A stretch of 64,000 nucleotides of DNA, from contig NZ_PSTZ01000010.1 in the NCBI RefSeq assembly GCF_002931555.1, positions 267,320 to 331,319 of the forward strand, in the 5' to 3' direction. The notes below the pieces were generated by a model that was given only the letters and a program-made list of their open reading frames with translations, had not been told where the DNA came from and ran no database searches. Position numbers and translations under genes: made by a program. Source of the stretch: Pseudoclavibacter sp. RFBB5. GTDB lineage: Bacteria > Actinomycetota > Actinomycetes > Actinomycetales > Microbacteriaceae. Each line of letters begins with the position of its first letter. Position 1 is the first letter of the stretch. Positions 44,124 to 53,427 of the stretch are shown here, piece after piece.

Positions 44124-44464
44124 GTGACGAAAGACACACCAGTCCCCCGCCCGACGAAGAAAGGCGAGTACCGCATCCGATTCGCGACGAACTCGGCCAG
44201 GAAAGGCTGGATGGATCTGGCCGCCACGATCCGAAACCCGCTCGCCGATGCCGGGACTTCCTTACCACGACGCCCCAGGAGGCCACCCCGAACAACTACA
44301 GGCTTCGCGGCGAACTCGGCAGCCTTCATCGCAACGGTCGCGTCTACGCACGCTGGCAGCACAAGCCAACGCTGCGCGGCGATGCCCGCATCTGGTTCTA
44401 CGTCGAGGATGACGTCGTCTACCTGGAACACGTTCACACACATCACCCCCACGAGACGAAGTAG
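44124..44464 (+). pseudogene. RelE/ParE-like toxin broken by a 1-nt frameshift
   Basis: GTG start 3 nt after the antitoxin stop. Frame 1 encodes KKGEYRIRFATNSARKGWMD and ends in NPLADA; frame 2 continues DFLTTTPQEATPNNYRLRGE and then RWQHKPTLRGDARIWFYVED and HVHTHHPHETK. The family has DAWDFL at the junction; inserting one T between 44252 and 44253 restores Trp and joins both halves exactly. So a single T is missing. Either a real inactivation, leaving an orphan antitoxin, or a sequencing error. The rest of the sequence looks undecayed, implying a recent event. Confidence 0.82.
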
Positions 44465-44492
44465 GTGCGCCAAGGGGGGCGTGGGTTTGAAC

Positions 44493-45260
44493 TCAGCTGA
44501 TCGCCCTCGCGATCGGCAGCCCGCCGCCGTGCGAGGTGAGGCCGCCGTCGACGGCGAGCTCCGCGCCCGTCACGAACGAGGTCGCGGGTGAGAGCAGGCT
44601 CGCGACGACCTCGGCAACCTCGGCCGGTGATCCCGTGCGGCCAAGTGGTGTCAGCTCGACGTTGATGTCGCGGAACGCCGCCGAGGCGCTCGCCGTCATG
44701 GGCGTCTCGATGTATCCGGGATGGACGATGTTCACGCGAATCCCCCGCGGCCCGAGCTCCATCGCGGCGGTCTTCGTGATGCCGCGCAGCGCCCACTTGC
44801 TGGCCGCGTACGCCACCGCGTAGTGCGCGGTCACGGCGGCAGCCGAGCCGACGTTGACGATGGATGCGCCGCCCGCCATAAGCGGGGACAGCGCCTGGAT
44901 GCCCAGGGCGGGGCCGGTCGCGTTGACCGCGAAGGCCAGCTCGAAGTCCTCGGCGGTGACGTTCGCGAGCCTCGCTCGGCGGGTGATGCCCGCGGCGTTC
45001 ACGAGGCCCGCGAGCGCCCCGGAGGCAACGGTCTCAGCAGCGGCGAGCTCGGCGACACACGCCCAGCCCTCCGGGTCGCGCACGTCGAGAACAATCCGCT
45101 GCACGCCCAGTAGCTCGGGGGCATCCGCTGGCCAAGCGAGGTCGGCCGCGATGACCGGGATGCCGTCGGCGACGAGCCGCTCGACGATCGCCGCCCCGAT
45201 GCCGGACGCGGATCCCGTGACAACCACAGGGGCGGACGCACTGCTGGTTTTGTCTGGCAC
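44493..45260 (-). CDS. Short-chain dehydrogenase/reductase
   Basis: 255 residues from GTG 45260 (AGGAG 4-6 nt upstream). NAD(P)-binding VVVTGSASGIGAAIVERL, LVNAAGITRRARL, catalytic Ser/Tyr/Lys in IVNVGSAAAVTAHYAVAYAASK, and HPGYIETPM. Classical SDR; DLAW after beta-2 suggests NAD(H) preference. Between the two aromatic operons, it may reduce or oxidise an alcohol intermediate, but nothing specific can be said. Confidence 0.9.
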   Translation of the reverse strand: MPDKTSSASAPVVVTGSASGIGAAIVERLVADGIPVIAADLAWPADAPELLGVQRIVLDVRDPEGWACVAELAAAETVASGALAGLVNAAGITRRARLANVTAEDFELAFAVNATGPALGIQALSPLMAGGASIVNVGSAAAVTAHYAVAYAASKWALRGITKTAAMELGPRGIRVNIVHPGYIETPMTASASAAFRDINVELTPLGRTGSPAEVAEVVASLLSPATSFVTGAELAVDGGLTSHGGGLPIARAIS

Positions 45261-45388
45261 GGGGCTCCTCTCGGCGCGCGGCTCTGCGCATCCACTTCAA
45301 CCCAAGCAGGGCGCGCGGCAGGGAGACACGGGCAATTGCTGATCCGGCGCATTCACTCTCTGGATGCAGCGACGCCCGAGAACACGGT

Positions 45389-45453
45389 TTCGGGGTGGAG
45401 AGATGACTTCGTGTTGGGAAACTTCCCAGCACGAAGCGAAAAACCCATCCCGA
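45389..45453. repeat. Intergenic palindromic repeat, type II, copy 3
   Basis: Left arm TTTCGGGGTGGA (degenerate), core CTTCGTGTTGGGAA / AC / TTCCCAGCACGAAG, right arm AAACCCATCCCGA. The core differs from copies 1-2 by paired changes that keep the stem, so the fold rather than the sequence is conserved. Lies in the 322-bp gap 45261-45582, which otherwise holds nothing I can identify. Confidence 0.75.
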
Positions 45454-45502
45454 GACGGAGGCGGGAGCCGCCCAGGAAGGCAGGCCGCGCCTATCGGGTG
45501 CT

Positions 45503-45566
45503 TCGGGATGGGTTCCGCGCTTCGGGATGGGTTACAAGCCATCCGGAAGCGAGAAACCCATCCCGA
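45503..45566. repeat. Intergenic palindromic repeat, type I, copy 3
   Basis: Best-preserved copy: TCGGGATGGGTT pairs with AACCCATCCCGA, CGCTTC with GAAGCG, GGATGG with CCATCC, around loop GTTACAAG. Lies 49 bp from the type II copy and 16 bp from the pcaF stop. Confidence 0.85.
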
Positions 45567-45582
45567 AACTCGCGCGCCGCGG

Positions 45583-46797
45583 CTACACGCGCTCGAAGAC
45601 GGCGGCGAGGGCTTGGCCGCCGCCGATGCACATGGTCTCGAGGGCGAGGCTCGCGTCGAGGGCGGGCAGTTCGTTGGCGAGGGTCGCGAGCATCCGGATG
45701 CCGGTGGCGCCGATGGGGTGGCCGATCGAGATGCCGGAGCCGCGCGGGTTGAGGCGCGGGTCTTCGGCGTCGATGCCCCAGTCGGCGAGGCACGCGAGCA
45801 CCTGCACGGCGAAGGCCTCGTTGAGCTCGATCACGTCGAGATCGCCCAGGCCGATTCCTGCACGCGAGAGCGCGAGGTTCGTCGCCGGCACGGGCGCGAC
45901 GCCGAACAGCCGCGGGTCGTTGCCGGCCACCGCCCACGAGACCAGCCGGACCGAAGGGGTCAGCCCCAGCTCAGCGGCCCGCTCTGGCGTCGTCACGATG
46001 CACGCGGCGGCCGCGTCGTTCTGCCCGCTCGAGTTCCCGGCGGTCACGGTGGATGCGGGGTCCTTCTTCCCGAGGATCGGCCGCAGGCGGGCGAGGGCCT
46101 CGAGCGACGAGTCGGCGCGCGGATGCTCGTCCCGATCGACGAGCACGTCGCCCTTGCGTCCGGGCACGGTGATGGGCACAAGCTCGGCGTCGAACGCGCC
46201 GGACTCCTGCGCCGCGACGGCGCGCTGGTGCGACTGCAAGGCGAAACGGTCCTGCGCTTCGCGCGAGATGCCGTACTCGGAACGGAGCAGCTCGGCGCTG
46301 CCGACGTTCCCGTCTGGGCTCGGGTAGTTGACGCCGCCCACCGTCTCGCGGCCGCGGGCGAGCGCGTCGTGCAGCATGAGGCCGGCGGGCGGGGTGCCGC
46401 GGCGTCCCTGCTCCGTATAGAGAGGAGCGTTCGACATCGACTCCGCGCCGAGGGCGACGACCACGTCGGCGACGCCGGTCTGCACCTCCATGGCCGCGTT
46501 CATGACGGCCTGCAGGCCCGAACCGCAGCGGCGGTCGAGCTGGTACCCGTTCGTGGTGATGGGGAAGCCCGCATCCAGCGCCGCCACGCGCCCGAAGGCC
46601 GGCGATTCCATGGAGGGGTAACCCTGCGCGGCGATGACCGAGTCGACGGCGTTCACGTCGAGGCCGCTGCGAGAGACGAGCGCCTCGAGCACGGCGACTC
46701 CGAGGGCACGAGCAGAGAGGGGTGCGAGCGACCCGCCGAGGCGGCCGACCGGCGTGCGCAGGGGCGAGCAGATGACGACCTCGCGCAGCTCGGTCAC
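45583..46797 (-). CDS. pcaF: Beta-ketoadipyl-CoA thiolase
   Basis: 404 residues from GTG 46797, overlapping the pcaJ stop. Catalytic Cys in [17 protein letters not shown], His in [16 protein letters not shown], second Cys in [19 protein letters not shown] C-terminus ([13 protein letters not shown]). Cleaves 3-oxoadipyl-CoA to succinyl-CoA and acetyl-CoA. Assignment to PcaF rests on position at the end of the pca operon; a general acetyl-CoA acetyltransferase is the alternative by sequence alone. Confidence 0.9.
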   Translation of the reverse strand: MTELREVVICSPLRTPVGRLGGSLAPLSARALGVAVLEALVSRSGLDVNAVDSVIAAQGYPSMESPAFGRVAALDAGFPITTNGYQLDRRCGSGLQAVMNAAMEVQTGVADVVVALGAESMSNAPLYTEQGRRGTPPAGLMLHDALARGRETVGGVNYPSPDGNVGSAELLRSEYGISREAQDRFALQSHQRAVAAQESGAFDAELVPITVPGRKGDVLVDRDEHPRADSSLEALARLRPILGKKDPASTVTAGNSSGQNDAAAACIVTTPERAAELGLTPSVRLVSWAVAGNDPRLFGVAPVPATNLALSRAGIGLGDLDVIELNEAFAVQVLACLADWGIDAEDPRLNPRGSGISIGHPIGATGIRMLATLANELPALDASLALETMCIGGGQALAAVFERV

Positions 46798-47450
46798 GCG
46801 GAGACCTCCTGCAGCGAGTCGGCGACCGTGAACGCGGCTCCGGTCGCATCCCGAACCTCGTCGACCGTGACGCCGGGCGCGAGCTCGACGAGCACGAGCC
46901 CCGAGTCCGTCACGTCGAGGACGGCGAGGTCGGTGATGATGCGGTCGATGCAGCCCTTGCCCGTGAGGGGCAGCGTGCACTGCTCGACGATCTTCGGCGA
47001 GCCGTCCTTCGCGACGTGCTCCATGACGACGAGCACGTGCTCGGCGCCGTTGACGAGGTCCATCGCCCCGCCCATGCCCTTCACCATCTTGCCCGGCACG
47101 GCCCAGTTGGCGATGTCGCCCTGCGCCGAGACCTGCATGGCGCCGAGGACGGCGTTGGTGACGCGGCCGCCTCGGATCATGCCGAAGCTCGCCGCCGAGT
47201 CGAAGAACGAGGCGCCTGGCAGCACCGTGACAGTCTCCTTGCCCGCGTTGATGAGCTTCGGGTCGGCCTCACCCTCCCACGGGTAGGGGCCGACGCCGAG
47301 GATGCCGTTCTCCGAGTGCAGCACCACCTCGATGCCGTCGTCGATGTAGTTCGGGATGAGCGTCGGCAGCCCGATGCCGAGGTTCACGTACGAGCCGTCC
47401 TTGAGCTCCTTGGCGGCGCGGGCGGCCATCTCGTTCCTGGTCAGCGGCAT
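46794..47450 (-). CDS. pcaJ: 3-oxoadipate CoA-transferase subunit B
   Basis: 218 residues. Class I CoA-transferase beta subunit: [16 protein letters not shown] and the catalytic Glu in [14 protein letters not shown]. With PcaI it transfers CoA from succinyl-CoA to 3-oxoadipate. The start shares its A with the pcaI stop (TGATG). Paralogous to SCOT subunits; position identifies it. Confidence 0.93.
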   Translation of the reverse strand: MPLTRNEMAARAAKELKDGSYVNLGIGLPTLIPNYIDDGIEVVLHSENGILGVGPYPWEGEADPKLINAGKETVTVLPGASFFDSAASFGMIRGGRVTNAVLGAMQVSAQGDIANWAVPGKMVKGMGGAMDLVNGAEHVLVVMEHVAKDGSPKIVEQCTLPLTGKGCIDRIITDLAVLDVTDSGLVLVELAPGVTVDEVRDATGAAFTVADSLQEVSA

Positions 47451-48268
47451 CAGGCGTGTCCCCTCGAGTCGGTGGATGAAGTGGGTGCGCCAGCGGCTTC
47501 GCGCGGCCGGACGGTGGTCTTCTCGATGGGCAGCTCGCCCGCCTGCTCCGCGCTCAGCACGACGACCCGGTCGACGTAGATGCCGGGCAGGTGGATCTCA
47601 TCCGGGTCGAGCTCGCCCGGCTCGACGAGTCGGTCGACCTCGGCGATCGTGATGCGTCCGGCCATGCCCGCGAGGGGGTTGAAGTTGCGGGTCGACTTCT
47701 CGAAGATCAGGTTGCCGTGGCGGTCGCCGACGGCGGCGCGCACGAGGCCGAAGTCGGTGCTGATGGCGGTCTCGAGCACGTATTCCTTGGCGGCTCCGAA
47801 GACGTCGAAGGGGCGCTGCTCCTTGGGTTCGCTGACGAGGCCGACGGTGCCGTCGGTGTTGTAGCGGATGGGCATCCCGCCTTCCGAGACCATGGTGCCG
47901 GCGCCGGTCGCCGTGTAGAAGGCGGGGACGCCGACGCCGCCCGCGCGCAGCCGCTCGGCGAGCGTGCCCTGCGGGGTGAGCTCGACCTCGATCTCGCCGG
48001 ACAGGTACTGGCGCGCGAACTCCTTGTTCTCGCCGATGTAGCTGGCGATGACGCGGCGGATGCGCCCCTCGGAGAGCAGCTCACCTAGGCCCCAGCCGTC
48101 GACCCCGCAGTTGTTGGAGACGACTTCGAGGCCGTCGACGCCGAGCGCCTGGATGGCCCGGATGAGGGTGATCGGCACACCGGAGAGGCCGAAGCCTCCG
48201 ACCGCGAGCGACGATCCCGCCGGGATGTCGGCGACGGCCTCAGCCGCCGAGGCGTAGGTCTTATCCAC
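47450..48268 (-). CDS. pcaI: 3-oxoadipate CoA-transferase subunit A
   Basis: 272 residues from GTG 48268 (AAGGAG 8 nt upstream). Alpha-subunit motifs [36 protein letters not shown] and [20 protein letters not shown]. Works with PcaJ. It overlaps the pcaL end by 8 bp; a long in-frame extension upstream is a shadow of pcaL. Confidence 0.93.
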   Translation of the reverse strand: MDKTYASAAEAVADIPAGSSLAVGGFGLSGVPITLIRAIQALGVDGLEVVSNNCGVDGWGLGELLSEGRIRRVIASYIGENKEFARQYLSGEIEVELTPQGTLAERLRAGGVGVPAFYTATGAGTMVSEGGMPIRYNTDGTVGLVSEPKEQRPFDVFGAAKEYVLETAISTDFGLVRAAVGDRHGNLIFEKSTRNFNPLAGMAGRITIAEVDRLVEPGELDPDEIHLPGIYVDRVVVLSAEQAGELPIEKTTVRPREAAGAPTSSTDSRGHA

Positions 48269-49508
48269 GTTCTGCTCCTTCGTTGGGGCTGGATGCTTGA
48301 GTGTCTGCGGTACCCGCGGCGTCGAGGCCCGCGAAGACCTCCTTGGCGATGCCGAGCGCTCCGTTGGCGGGCGGCAGCCCGGCGTAGAGGGCCGTGTGCA
48401 GGATGACTTCGGCGATCTCGGCGCGCGACAGGCCGTTGGTGAGCGCGGCGCGCACGTGCATGCGGATCTCGGCCTCATGCGACCCGGTGACGAGGCTCGC
48501 GAGCGTCGCGATGGACCGCTCGCGGCGGGACAGCTCGTCTCGCGCCCAGATCTCGCCCCACGCGTAGCGGGTGATGAAGTCCTGGAACGGCGCCGTCTCT
48601 GCGGTCGTGCCGGCGACGGCCCGGTCGACGTGCGCGTCGCCGAGCACCTCGCGGCGCACGCGCATCCCCTGCTCATGCGCTGCGGCCTGCGTCGACTGGC
48701 CCTGCGACGCGGATGCGCGCAGGTGCGTCGTGAGGAGGCGGGCAGCGGCGTCAGGGTCTTCGAGCGCGGCCAGGTGGGCGGTGCCCGCGATCGTGGAGTG
48801 GTAGCCGTTCGGGATGCGCTCGGTGAGCGCCTGCATCGCCTCGGGTGTCGTGACGGCGTCGTGTTCGCCGCTCACGACGAGGGTCGGGGCGCGCAGGGAG
48901 CCGAGCGACGCGGTGCGGTCGAAGGCGGCGAGCGCCTCGTTGCAGCGCGCGTACGACTCATCGTCGATGTCGATGAGCGTCGAGAGCGATCGAGCGGCGG
49001 CCGAGAGGGGGTGCTGCTCGAGGAAGCCCGGCGCGAACCAGCGCTCGGCGCTGCCCGTGACGAGCGACGCGGTTCCGGATGCGCGCACCGCGGCGGCGCG
49101 CTGCTCCCAGCCCTCGGAGGTGCCGATCTTCGAGTCGGTGCAGAAGAGGGCGAGGCTCTTCACGCGCTCGGGATGTGCGAGGGCCAGCTCGAGCGCGACG
49201 GCCCCGCCCAGCGAGAGCCCGGCGAGGTGGAACGCACCGCCCCCGGCTTCCTCGACGACGTCGAGCACCGCATCCGCCAGCTCGGCGATCGTGAACGGCT
49301 CGGCCGTGGCGGGACTGGAGCCGTGGCCGGGGAGGTCGAGGCGCAGGATGCGCAGCGTGCTGCCCGGCGTCGAGGCGCGGAGGGCCGCGACGGTGCCGTC
49401 CCAGAGCGCCATGGTCGTGCCGAGGGATGGGAGCATGACCAGCAGCTCGTTCTGCGACGCGGGCTGGGTGCCGGGGGCGAAGGCACCCCTGAGGCGTGGG
49501 ATCGTCAT
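48261..49508 (-). CDS. pcaL: Fused 3-oxoadipate enol-lactonase / 4-carboxymuconolactone decarboxylase
   Basis: 415 residues. N-terminal alpha/beta hydrolase PcaD (about 1-265): SLGTTMALWD, RLDLPGHGSS, nucleophile HLAGLSLGGAVALEL, Asp in VVSGEHDAVTTPE and His in IAGTAHLAALE. C-terminal PcaC (about 285-390): RREVLGDAHVDRAV, WARDELSRRERSIATLASLV and the CMD signature HVRAALTNGLSRAEIAEVI. Converts gamma-carboxymuconolactone to 3-oxoadipate in one polypeptide, the usual actinobacterial form. Confidence 0.95.
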   Translation of the reverse strand: MTIPRLRGAFAPGTQPASQNELLVMLPSLGTTMALWDGTVAALRASTPGSTLRILRLDLPGHGSSPATAEPFTIAELADAVLDVVEEAGGGAFHLAGLSLGGAVALELALAHPERVKSLALFCTDSKIGTSEGWEQRAAAVRASGTASLVTGSAERWFAPGFLEQHPLSAAARSLSTLIDIDDESYARCNEALAAFDRTASLGSLRAPTLVVSGEHDAVTTPEAMQALTERIPNGYHSTIAGTAHLAALEDPDAAARLLTTHLRASASQGQSTQAAAHEQGMRVRREVLGDAHVDRAVAGTTAETAPFQDFITRYAWGEIWARDELSRRERSIATLASLVTGSHEAEIRMHVRAALTNGLSRAEIAEVILHTALYAGLPPANGALGIAKEVFAGLDAAGTADTQASSPNEGAERG

Positions 49509-50737
49509 GCCGTCTCCTCGCTGTTCGTGTCGTCGTCGGTGTCACCGTCGTGGTCGTTGGCCGATTCCCGGTACAGGAACCGGCTGATGGCGGCATTCAC
49601 GACCCGGTTGGCTGCCTGCAGCGTGACCTGGTCGGCGCCCGCGACGGCGGAGTCGGCGAGGTGGTGGCGTGCCGTCTCCCGCTCGACCGTGACGCGGTCG
49701 AGGGACGCGGCAAGCCGCCTGGCGGAGACGCTGGCGAGCTCGAGGAGGCGGCGCAGCGCATCCCATTCAGCGTGCCATTCGCCGGCCGGCCGCTCGTCCT
49801 GTGAGACCGCAGCGGACGCGACCGTCGCCAGCAGGCCAGGTGCCTGCAGCGCGTTCGAGACGACGACGATGGGGGCGACGGGGTTCTGCTTGTGCGGCAT
49901 CGCGGACGACGTGCCGCCGCCGCCGAGCGAGAGCTCGCCGACGCGCTCGCCGGAGGCGGTGACGAGGTCGCGGCCGATGCGGCCGAGCGCTGTGCACACG
50001 GCCGTGGCGGCGCTGGCGACGGCGAGCACGGGGGTGCGCTCGGCGTGCCAGGAGCGGCGAGGGTCGTCGAGGCCGAGGCCGGCGGCGAGGTGCGCTCGCA
50101 GGATGCTGGTGGTCTGCGCGCCGGATCCGAGCCGGTCTGCCGCCTCGCCGGTTCCGACCGCTCCCCCGAACTGCACGGGGAAGGCGAGGCCGTCGATGGC
50201 GGCGATGGCGGAGGTGACGCCGTCGAGCCAGCCCGCGAACTGCACGCCGATCGTGCTCGCGGCGGCCTGCCGACCGAGGGTGTAGGCGACGCGGGGCGAG
50301 CGGCGTTCGGCGTCGGCGAGGCCTTGGAGGCGGGTGCCCGCGGCGACCAGGTCGGCGCGGACAGCCGTGAGCGCGTCTCGCGCGTGCAGCATGCTGGCGG
50401 AGTCGACGATGTCCTGGCTCGTCGCGCCGGCGTGCAGGCGCCGGGCCTCGACACCGGCGGAGGCGAGGGATGCGCGCAGCTGGCGCACGAGCTCGGGCAC
50501 GATGACGCCGTCGGCTTCGATGCCGTCGCGCAGCGCAGCGGCGTCGAGGTCGACGGCTTCGACGGCGCCCGCCGCCGCACTGGCGTCGCGGGACTCGAGG
50601 GACGCCCAGGCGCGCAGCAGCTCGGCTTCGACGACGAGTGTGCCCCGCATGAGGCCGCCGAACTCGTCGGATGCCGCCCCGCCGGCGCCTGGTCCAGGGG
50701 CACCTACCTGGCGGGAGCCTGCCTCGCCCGCGCTCAC
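49505..50737 (-). CDS. pcaB: 3-carboxy-cis,cis-muconate cycloisomerase
   Basis: 410 residues, fumarase/adenylosuccinate-lyase superfamily. Superfamily signature GGGGTSSAMPHKQNPVAP near residue 285 and HAGATSQDIVDSA (catalytic His region) near 120. Converts the product of protocatechuate 3,4-dioxygenase to the muconolactone. The last ~20 residues are Asp/Asn/Thr-rich and probably disordered. Four-base overlap with pcaL. Confidence 0.94.
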   Translation of the reverse strand: MSAGEAGSRQVGAPGPGAGGAASDEFGGLMRGTLVVEAELLRAWASLESRDASAAAGAVEAVDLDAAALRDGIEADGVIVPELVRQLRASLASAGVEARRLHAGATSQDIVDSASMLHARDALTAVRADLVAAGTRLQGLADAERRSPRVAYTLGRQAAASTIGVQFAGWLDGVTSAIAAIDGLAFPVQFGGAVGTGEAADRLGSGAQTTSILRAHLAAGLGLDDPRRSWHAERTPVLAVASAATAVCTALGRIGRDLVTASGERVGELSLGGGGTSSAMPHKQNPVAPIVVVSNALQAPGLLATVASAAVSQDERPAGEWHAEWDALRRLLELASVSARRLAASLDRVTVERETARHHLADSAVAGADQVTLQAANRVVNAAISRFLYRESANDHDGDTDDDTNSEETA

Positions 50738-51315
50738 AGTTCCTGCCCGAAGTCGAAGAACACGGTCTCGCCGTCGCCTTGGAGGCGGATGTCGAAGCGG
50801 TAGCTGCCTGGCGCATCCGGGGTCGCGATGAGGGTCGCGCGGCGCTCGGGGGTGAGGCCCGCGAGCACGGCGTCTCCCTCGTTCTCGGTCGACTGGTCCG
50901 CGAAGTAGGCGCGGGTGAAGAGGTGGTGGAGGAGGCCGCGCGCGAAGATCGTGACGAGCAGGTAGGGCGCTGCGCCCGCATGCCGTCGTCCTGGCTTGAT
51001 GGTCGTGAACGAGTAGTGGCCGTCGCGGTCGGCGGGGGTGCGTCCGAAGCCCGTGAACGTGTAGCCGTCGCGTTCGAGGCTGCCGCGCTGCGCGACCGGC
51101 TGGCCGTCGGCGTCGAGACCCCAGAGCTCGAGGATCGCATCCGGAACCGTCTCGCCCGCTCCGTCGGTGACGGTGCCGTGCAGGCGGATCGAGTCGGGTC
51201 GCCAGGGTGCGGCGATCTCGCCGCCGCGCTCGTAGGGCAGGGCGTAGCCGTAGAAGGGGCCGACGGTCTGCGACGGGGTCTGGCCGAGCGGCGTGGGAGT
51301 TGTTGCCTCAGGCAT
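50734..51315 (-). CDS. pcaG: Protocatechuate 3,4-dioxygenase alpha subunit
   Basis: 193 residues. QTPSQTVGPFYGYALPY is the typical alpha-subunit start; LHGTVTDGAGETVPDAILELWGLDADG and APYLLVTIFARGLLHHLFTR follow (each seen in full in the frame). The alpha chain lacks the iron ligands of the beta chain and shapes the active site. Overlaps pcaH by 8 bp. Confidence 0.95.
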   Translation of the reverse strand: MPEATTPTPLGQTPSQTVGPFYGYALPYERGGEIAAPWRPDSIRLHGTVTDGAGETVPDAILELWGLDADGQPVAQRGSLERDGYTFTGFGRTPADRDGHYSFTTIKPGRRHAGAAPYLLVTIFARGLLHHLFTRAYFADQSTENEGDAVLAGLTPERRATLIATPDAPGSYRFDIRLQGDGETVFFDFGQEL

Positions 51316-52111
51316 GGTCGTCGTCCTCCGGTTCCATCCACGTGGACTTCGAGCCGGTGAGCACGATGTCCCACTTGTAGCCGATCGCCCACTCGTGCTC
51401 GCTGACGTCGTGGTCGTAGTTCGCGACGAGCCTCGCGCGCGCGGCGGGGTCGACGATGGACTGGTAGATGGGGTCGAGCGCGAAGAGCGGGTCGCCGGGG
51501 AAGTACATCTGCGTGATGAGGCGCTGCGTGAACTGCGTGCCGAAGAGCGAGAAGTGGATGTGCGCGGGCCGCCACGCGTTGCGGTGGTTCTTCCACGGGT
51601 ACGCGCCGGGCTTGATGGTGGTGAGGCGGTACTCGCCGTCGTCGCCCGTGATGATGCGGCCGACGCCCGTGAAGTTCGGGTCGAGCGGGGCGGGGTGCTG
51701 GTCGCGTTTGTGCACGTAGCGGCCGGCGGCGTTGGCCTGCCAGATCTCGACGAGCTGGCCGCGCACGGGGCGGCCGTCTCCGTCGAGGATGCGGCCGGAG
51801 ACGATGATGCGCTCGCCGATGGGTTCGCCGTTGTGCTGGATGGTGAGGTCGGATTCCTCAGCCGCGACGTCCGTGTGCCCAAAGGCGGGCGAGACGAGTT
51901 CGATCTCCTCGGGGTCGGCGCGCACGAGCTGGTGCGTGGGGTGGCGCAGCGCGACGGATCGGTAGGGGGCGAAGTCGCGCAGCGGGTGGCTGCGGGCATC
52001 GTCGGCGTGCGCGGTGTGCATGTCGGCGATCTGCTGCGAGATGTGCGCCTGGCTGACGAGCGAGTCGACGGGCCCGTCGAGCGTCTCGGGTCGTTCCTGC
52101 CCGGCGATCAT
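51308..52111 (-). CDS. pcaH: Protocatechuate 3,4-dioxygenase beta subunit
   Basis: 267 residues. Iron ligands are all present: Tyr in NAAGRYVHKRDQH, Tyr in TIKPGAYPWKNH, and two His in WRPAHIHFSLFG. Intradiol cleavage of protocatechuate to 3-carboxy-cis,cis-muconate. ATG 52111 overlaps the pobA stop (ATGA); the longer open frame upstream is a shadow of pobA. Confidence 0.96.
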   Translation of the reverse strand: MIAGQERPETLDGPVDSLVSQAHISQQIADMHTAHADDARSHPLRDFAPYRSVALRHPTHQLVRADPEEIELVSPAFGHTDVAAEESDLTIQHNGEPIGERIIVSGRILDGDGRPVRGQLVEIWQANAAGRYVHKRDQHPAPLDPNFTGVGRIITGDDGEYRLTTIKPGAYPWKNHRNAWRPAHIHFSLFGTQFTQRLITQMYFPGDPLFALDPIYQSIVDPAARARLVANYDHDVSEHEWAIGYKWDIVLTGSKSTWMEPEDDDHA

Positions 52112-53361
52112 CGTGCATCCACGAACGGGAGGCCGGCGTACTGTTCGGCGAGGCTGACCTGGGCGGCGTGCGAGGAGGTGACGTAGCGGATCTGCCCGAG
52201 CTGCCGTTGGAAGTCGAAGGCGCTCTGCTCGGCGGAGCCGTCGGCGGGGTGCACGTGGAGCATGTCGGTCATCCACTGCGAGAAGTGCTGCACCTTCCAC
52301 TGCCGGTCGAGGGCCTTGTCGCTGTACTGCTCGAGGCCGGTGTCGTCGCCGGCGTAGTGGGCTTGGAGGGCTTCGGCGAGGAGGGCGACGTCGGCGATGG
52401 CCGAGTTGAGGCCTTTCGCGCCGGTGGGTGGCACGATGTGGCCTGCGTCGCCGACGAGGTAGAGGCGACCGTAGTTGAGGGTTGAGACGACGAAGCTGCG
52501 CATGGGCAGGATCGATTTCTCGGTGATGGGGCCCTCGGTGAGGGTCCAGCCTTCGGTGCCGAGGCGCGTCTGGAGGGCGGCCCAGATGCGTTCGTCGCTC
52601 CAGTTGGCGATGTCGTCGTCGGGGCTGACCTGCAGGTAGAGGCGGGAGACGGTGGTGGAGCGCATGGAGTGCATGGCGAAGCCGTCGCGGTGGAGGGCGT
52701 AGATGAGGTCGTCGGTGGAGGGGGCGACGTCGGCGAGGATGCCGAGCCACGCGAAGTCGTAGACGCGTTCGGCGACGTCGAGGGTGCCTTCGGGGAAGGT
52801 GCGGCGGCAGACGCCGTGGTAGCCGTCGGCGCCGATGATGTAGTCGCAGTCGAGGGTGATGCGCTCGCCGTTCGGGGCCGTGTAGGCGACGGATGCGCGG
52901 TCGCCGTCGTGCGTCGATTCGATCTGGGTCGGCTGCACGTCGGTGGCTTCGAAGATGAGCTGCGAGCCGAGGCGCTCGTGTTCGGCGACGAGGTGGTGGA
53001 CGAGCGCCTGCTGGCCGTAGACGGTGACGGTGCGGCCGGTGAGCTCGGCGAAGTCGATGTGGTGGCGCTCCCCCTCGTGCTGGAGGTAGATGCCGTGGTG
53101 GGTGAGGCCGTTGGCCTTGAGGTCGGCGTCGAGGCCGAACTTGGCGAGGAGGTCGACGGAGTCCTGTTCGAGTACGCCGGCGCGGATGCGGCCGAGCACG
53201 TACTCCTTGTCGCGCGCTTCGAGGATGCGGTAGTCGATGCCCGCCTGGCCCAGGATGTGCCCGAGCAGCAGGCCAGCCGGCCCAGCTCCGATGATCGCCA
53301 CCTGCGTGGACTGGTGCGCACCCGGCTCGGCGGTGTGGCCGCGGCTCTCGTCGTTCGTCAT
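52108..53361 (-). CDS. pobA: 4-hydroxybenzoate 3-monooxygenase
   Basis: 417 residues. FAD GAGPAGLLLGHILGQAG, IRAGVLEQDSVDLL (PobA-specific), DYIIGADGYHGVCR (DG motif) and GDAGHIVPPTGAKGLNSAIA. Hydroxylates 4-hydroxybenzoate to protocatechuate. First gene of the complete pob-pca operon, so expression of the whole route depends on the region 53362-53588 with its perfect palindrome. Confidence 0.95.
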   Translation of the reverse strand: MTNDESRGHTAEPGAHQSTQVAIIGAGPAGLLLGHILGQAGIDYRILEARDKEYVLGRIRAGVLEQDSVDLLAKFGLDADLKANGLTHHGIYLQHEGERHHIDFAELTGRTVTVYGQQALVHHLVAEHERLGSQLIFEATDVQPTQIESTHDGDRASVAYTAPNGERITLDCDYIIGADGYHGVCRRTFPEGTLDVAERVYDFAWLGILADVAPSTDDLIYALHRDGFAMHSMRSTTVSRLYLQVSPDDDIANWSDERIWAALQTRLGTEGWTLTEGPITEKSILPMRSFVVSTLNYGRLYLVGDAGHIVPPTGAKGLNSAIADVALLAEALQAHYAGDDTGLEQYSDKALDRQWKVQHFSQWMTDMLHVHPADGSAEQSAFDFQRQLGQIRYVTSSHAAQVSLAEQYAGLPFVDAR

Positions 53362-53427
53362 CGAACGCCTCTCGTCGTTGGGAAGGATGAGACGAGTGTG
53401 CGTGGGTGGCGGACACGACAGGCCACT

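Noticed and set aside
44124..44591. Uninterrupted 155-codon frame as an intact toxin gene
   Set aside because: After residue ~43 the translation turns Pro/Ser/Thr-rich and loses all toxin motifs, which continue in the next frame; a frameshift explains this better.
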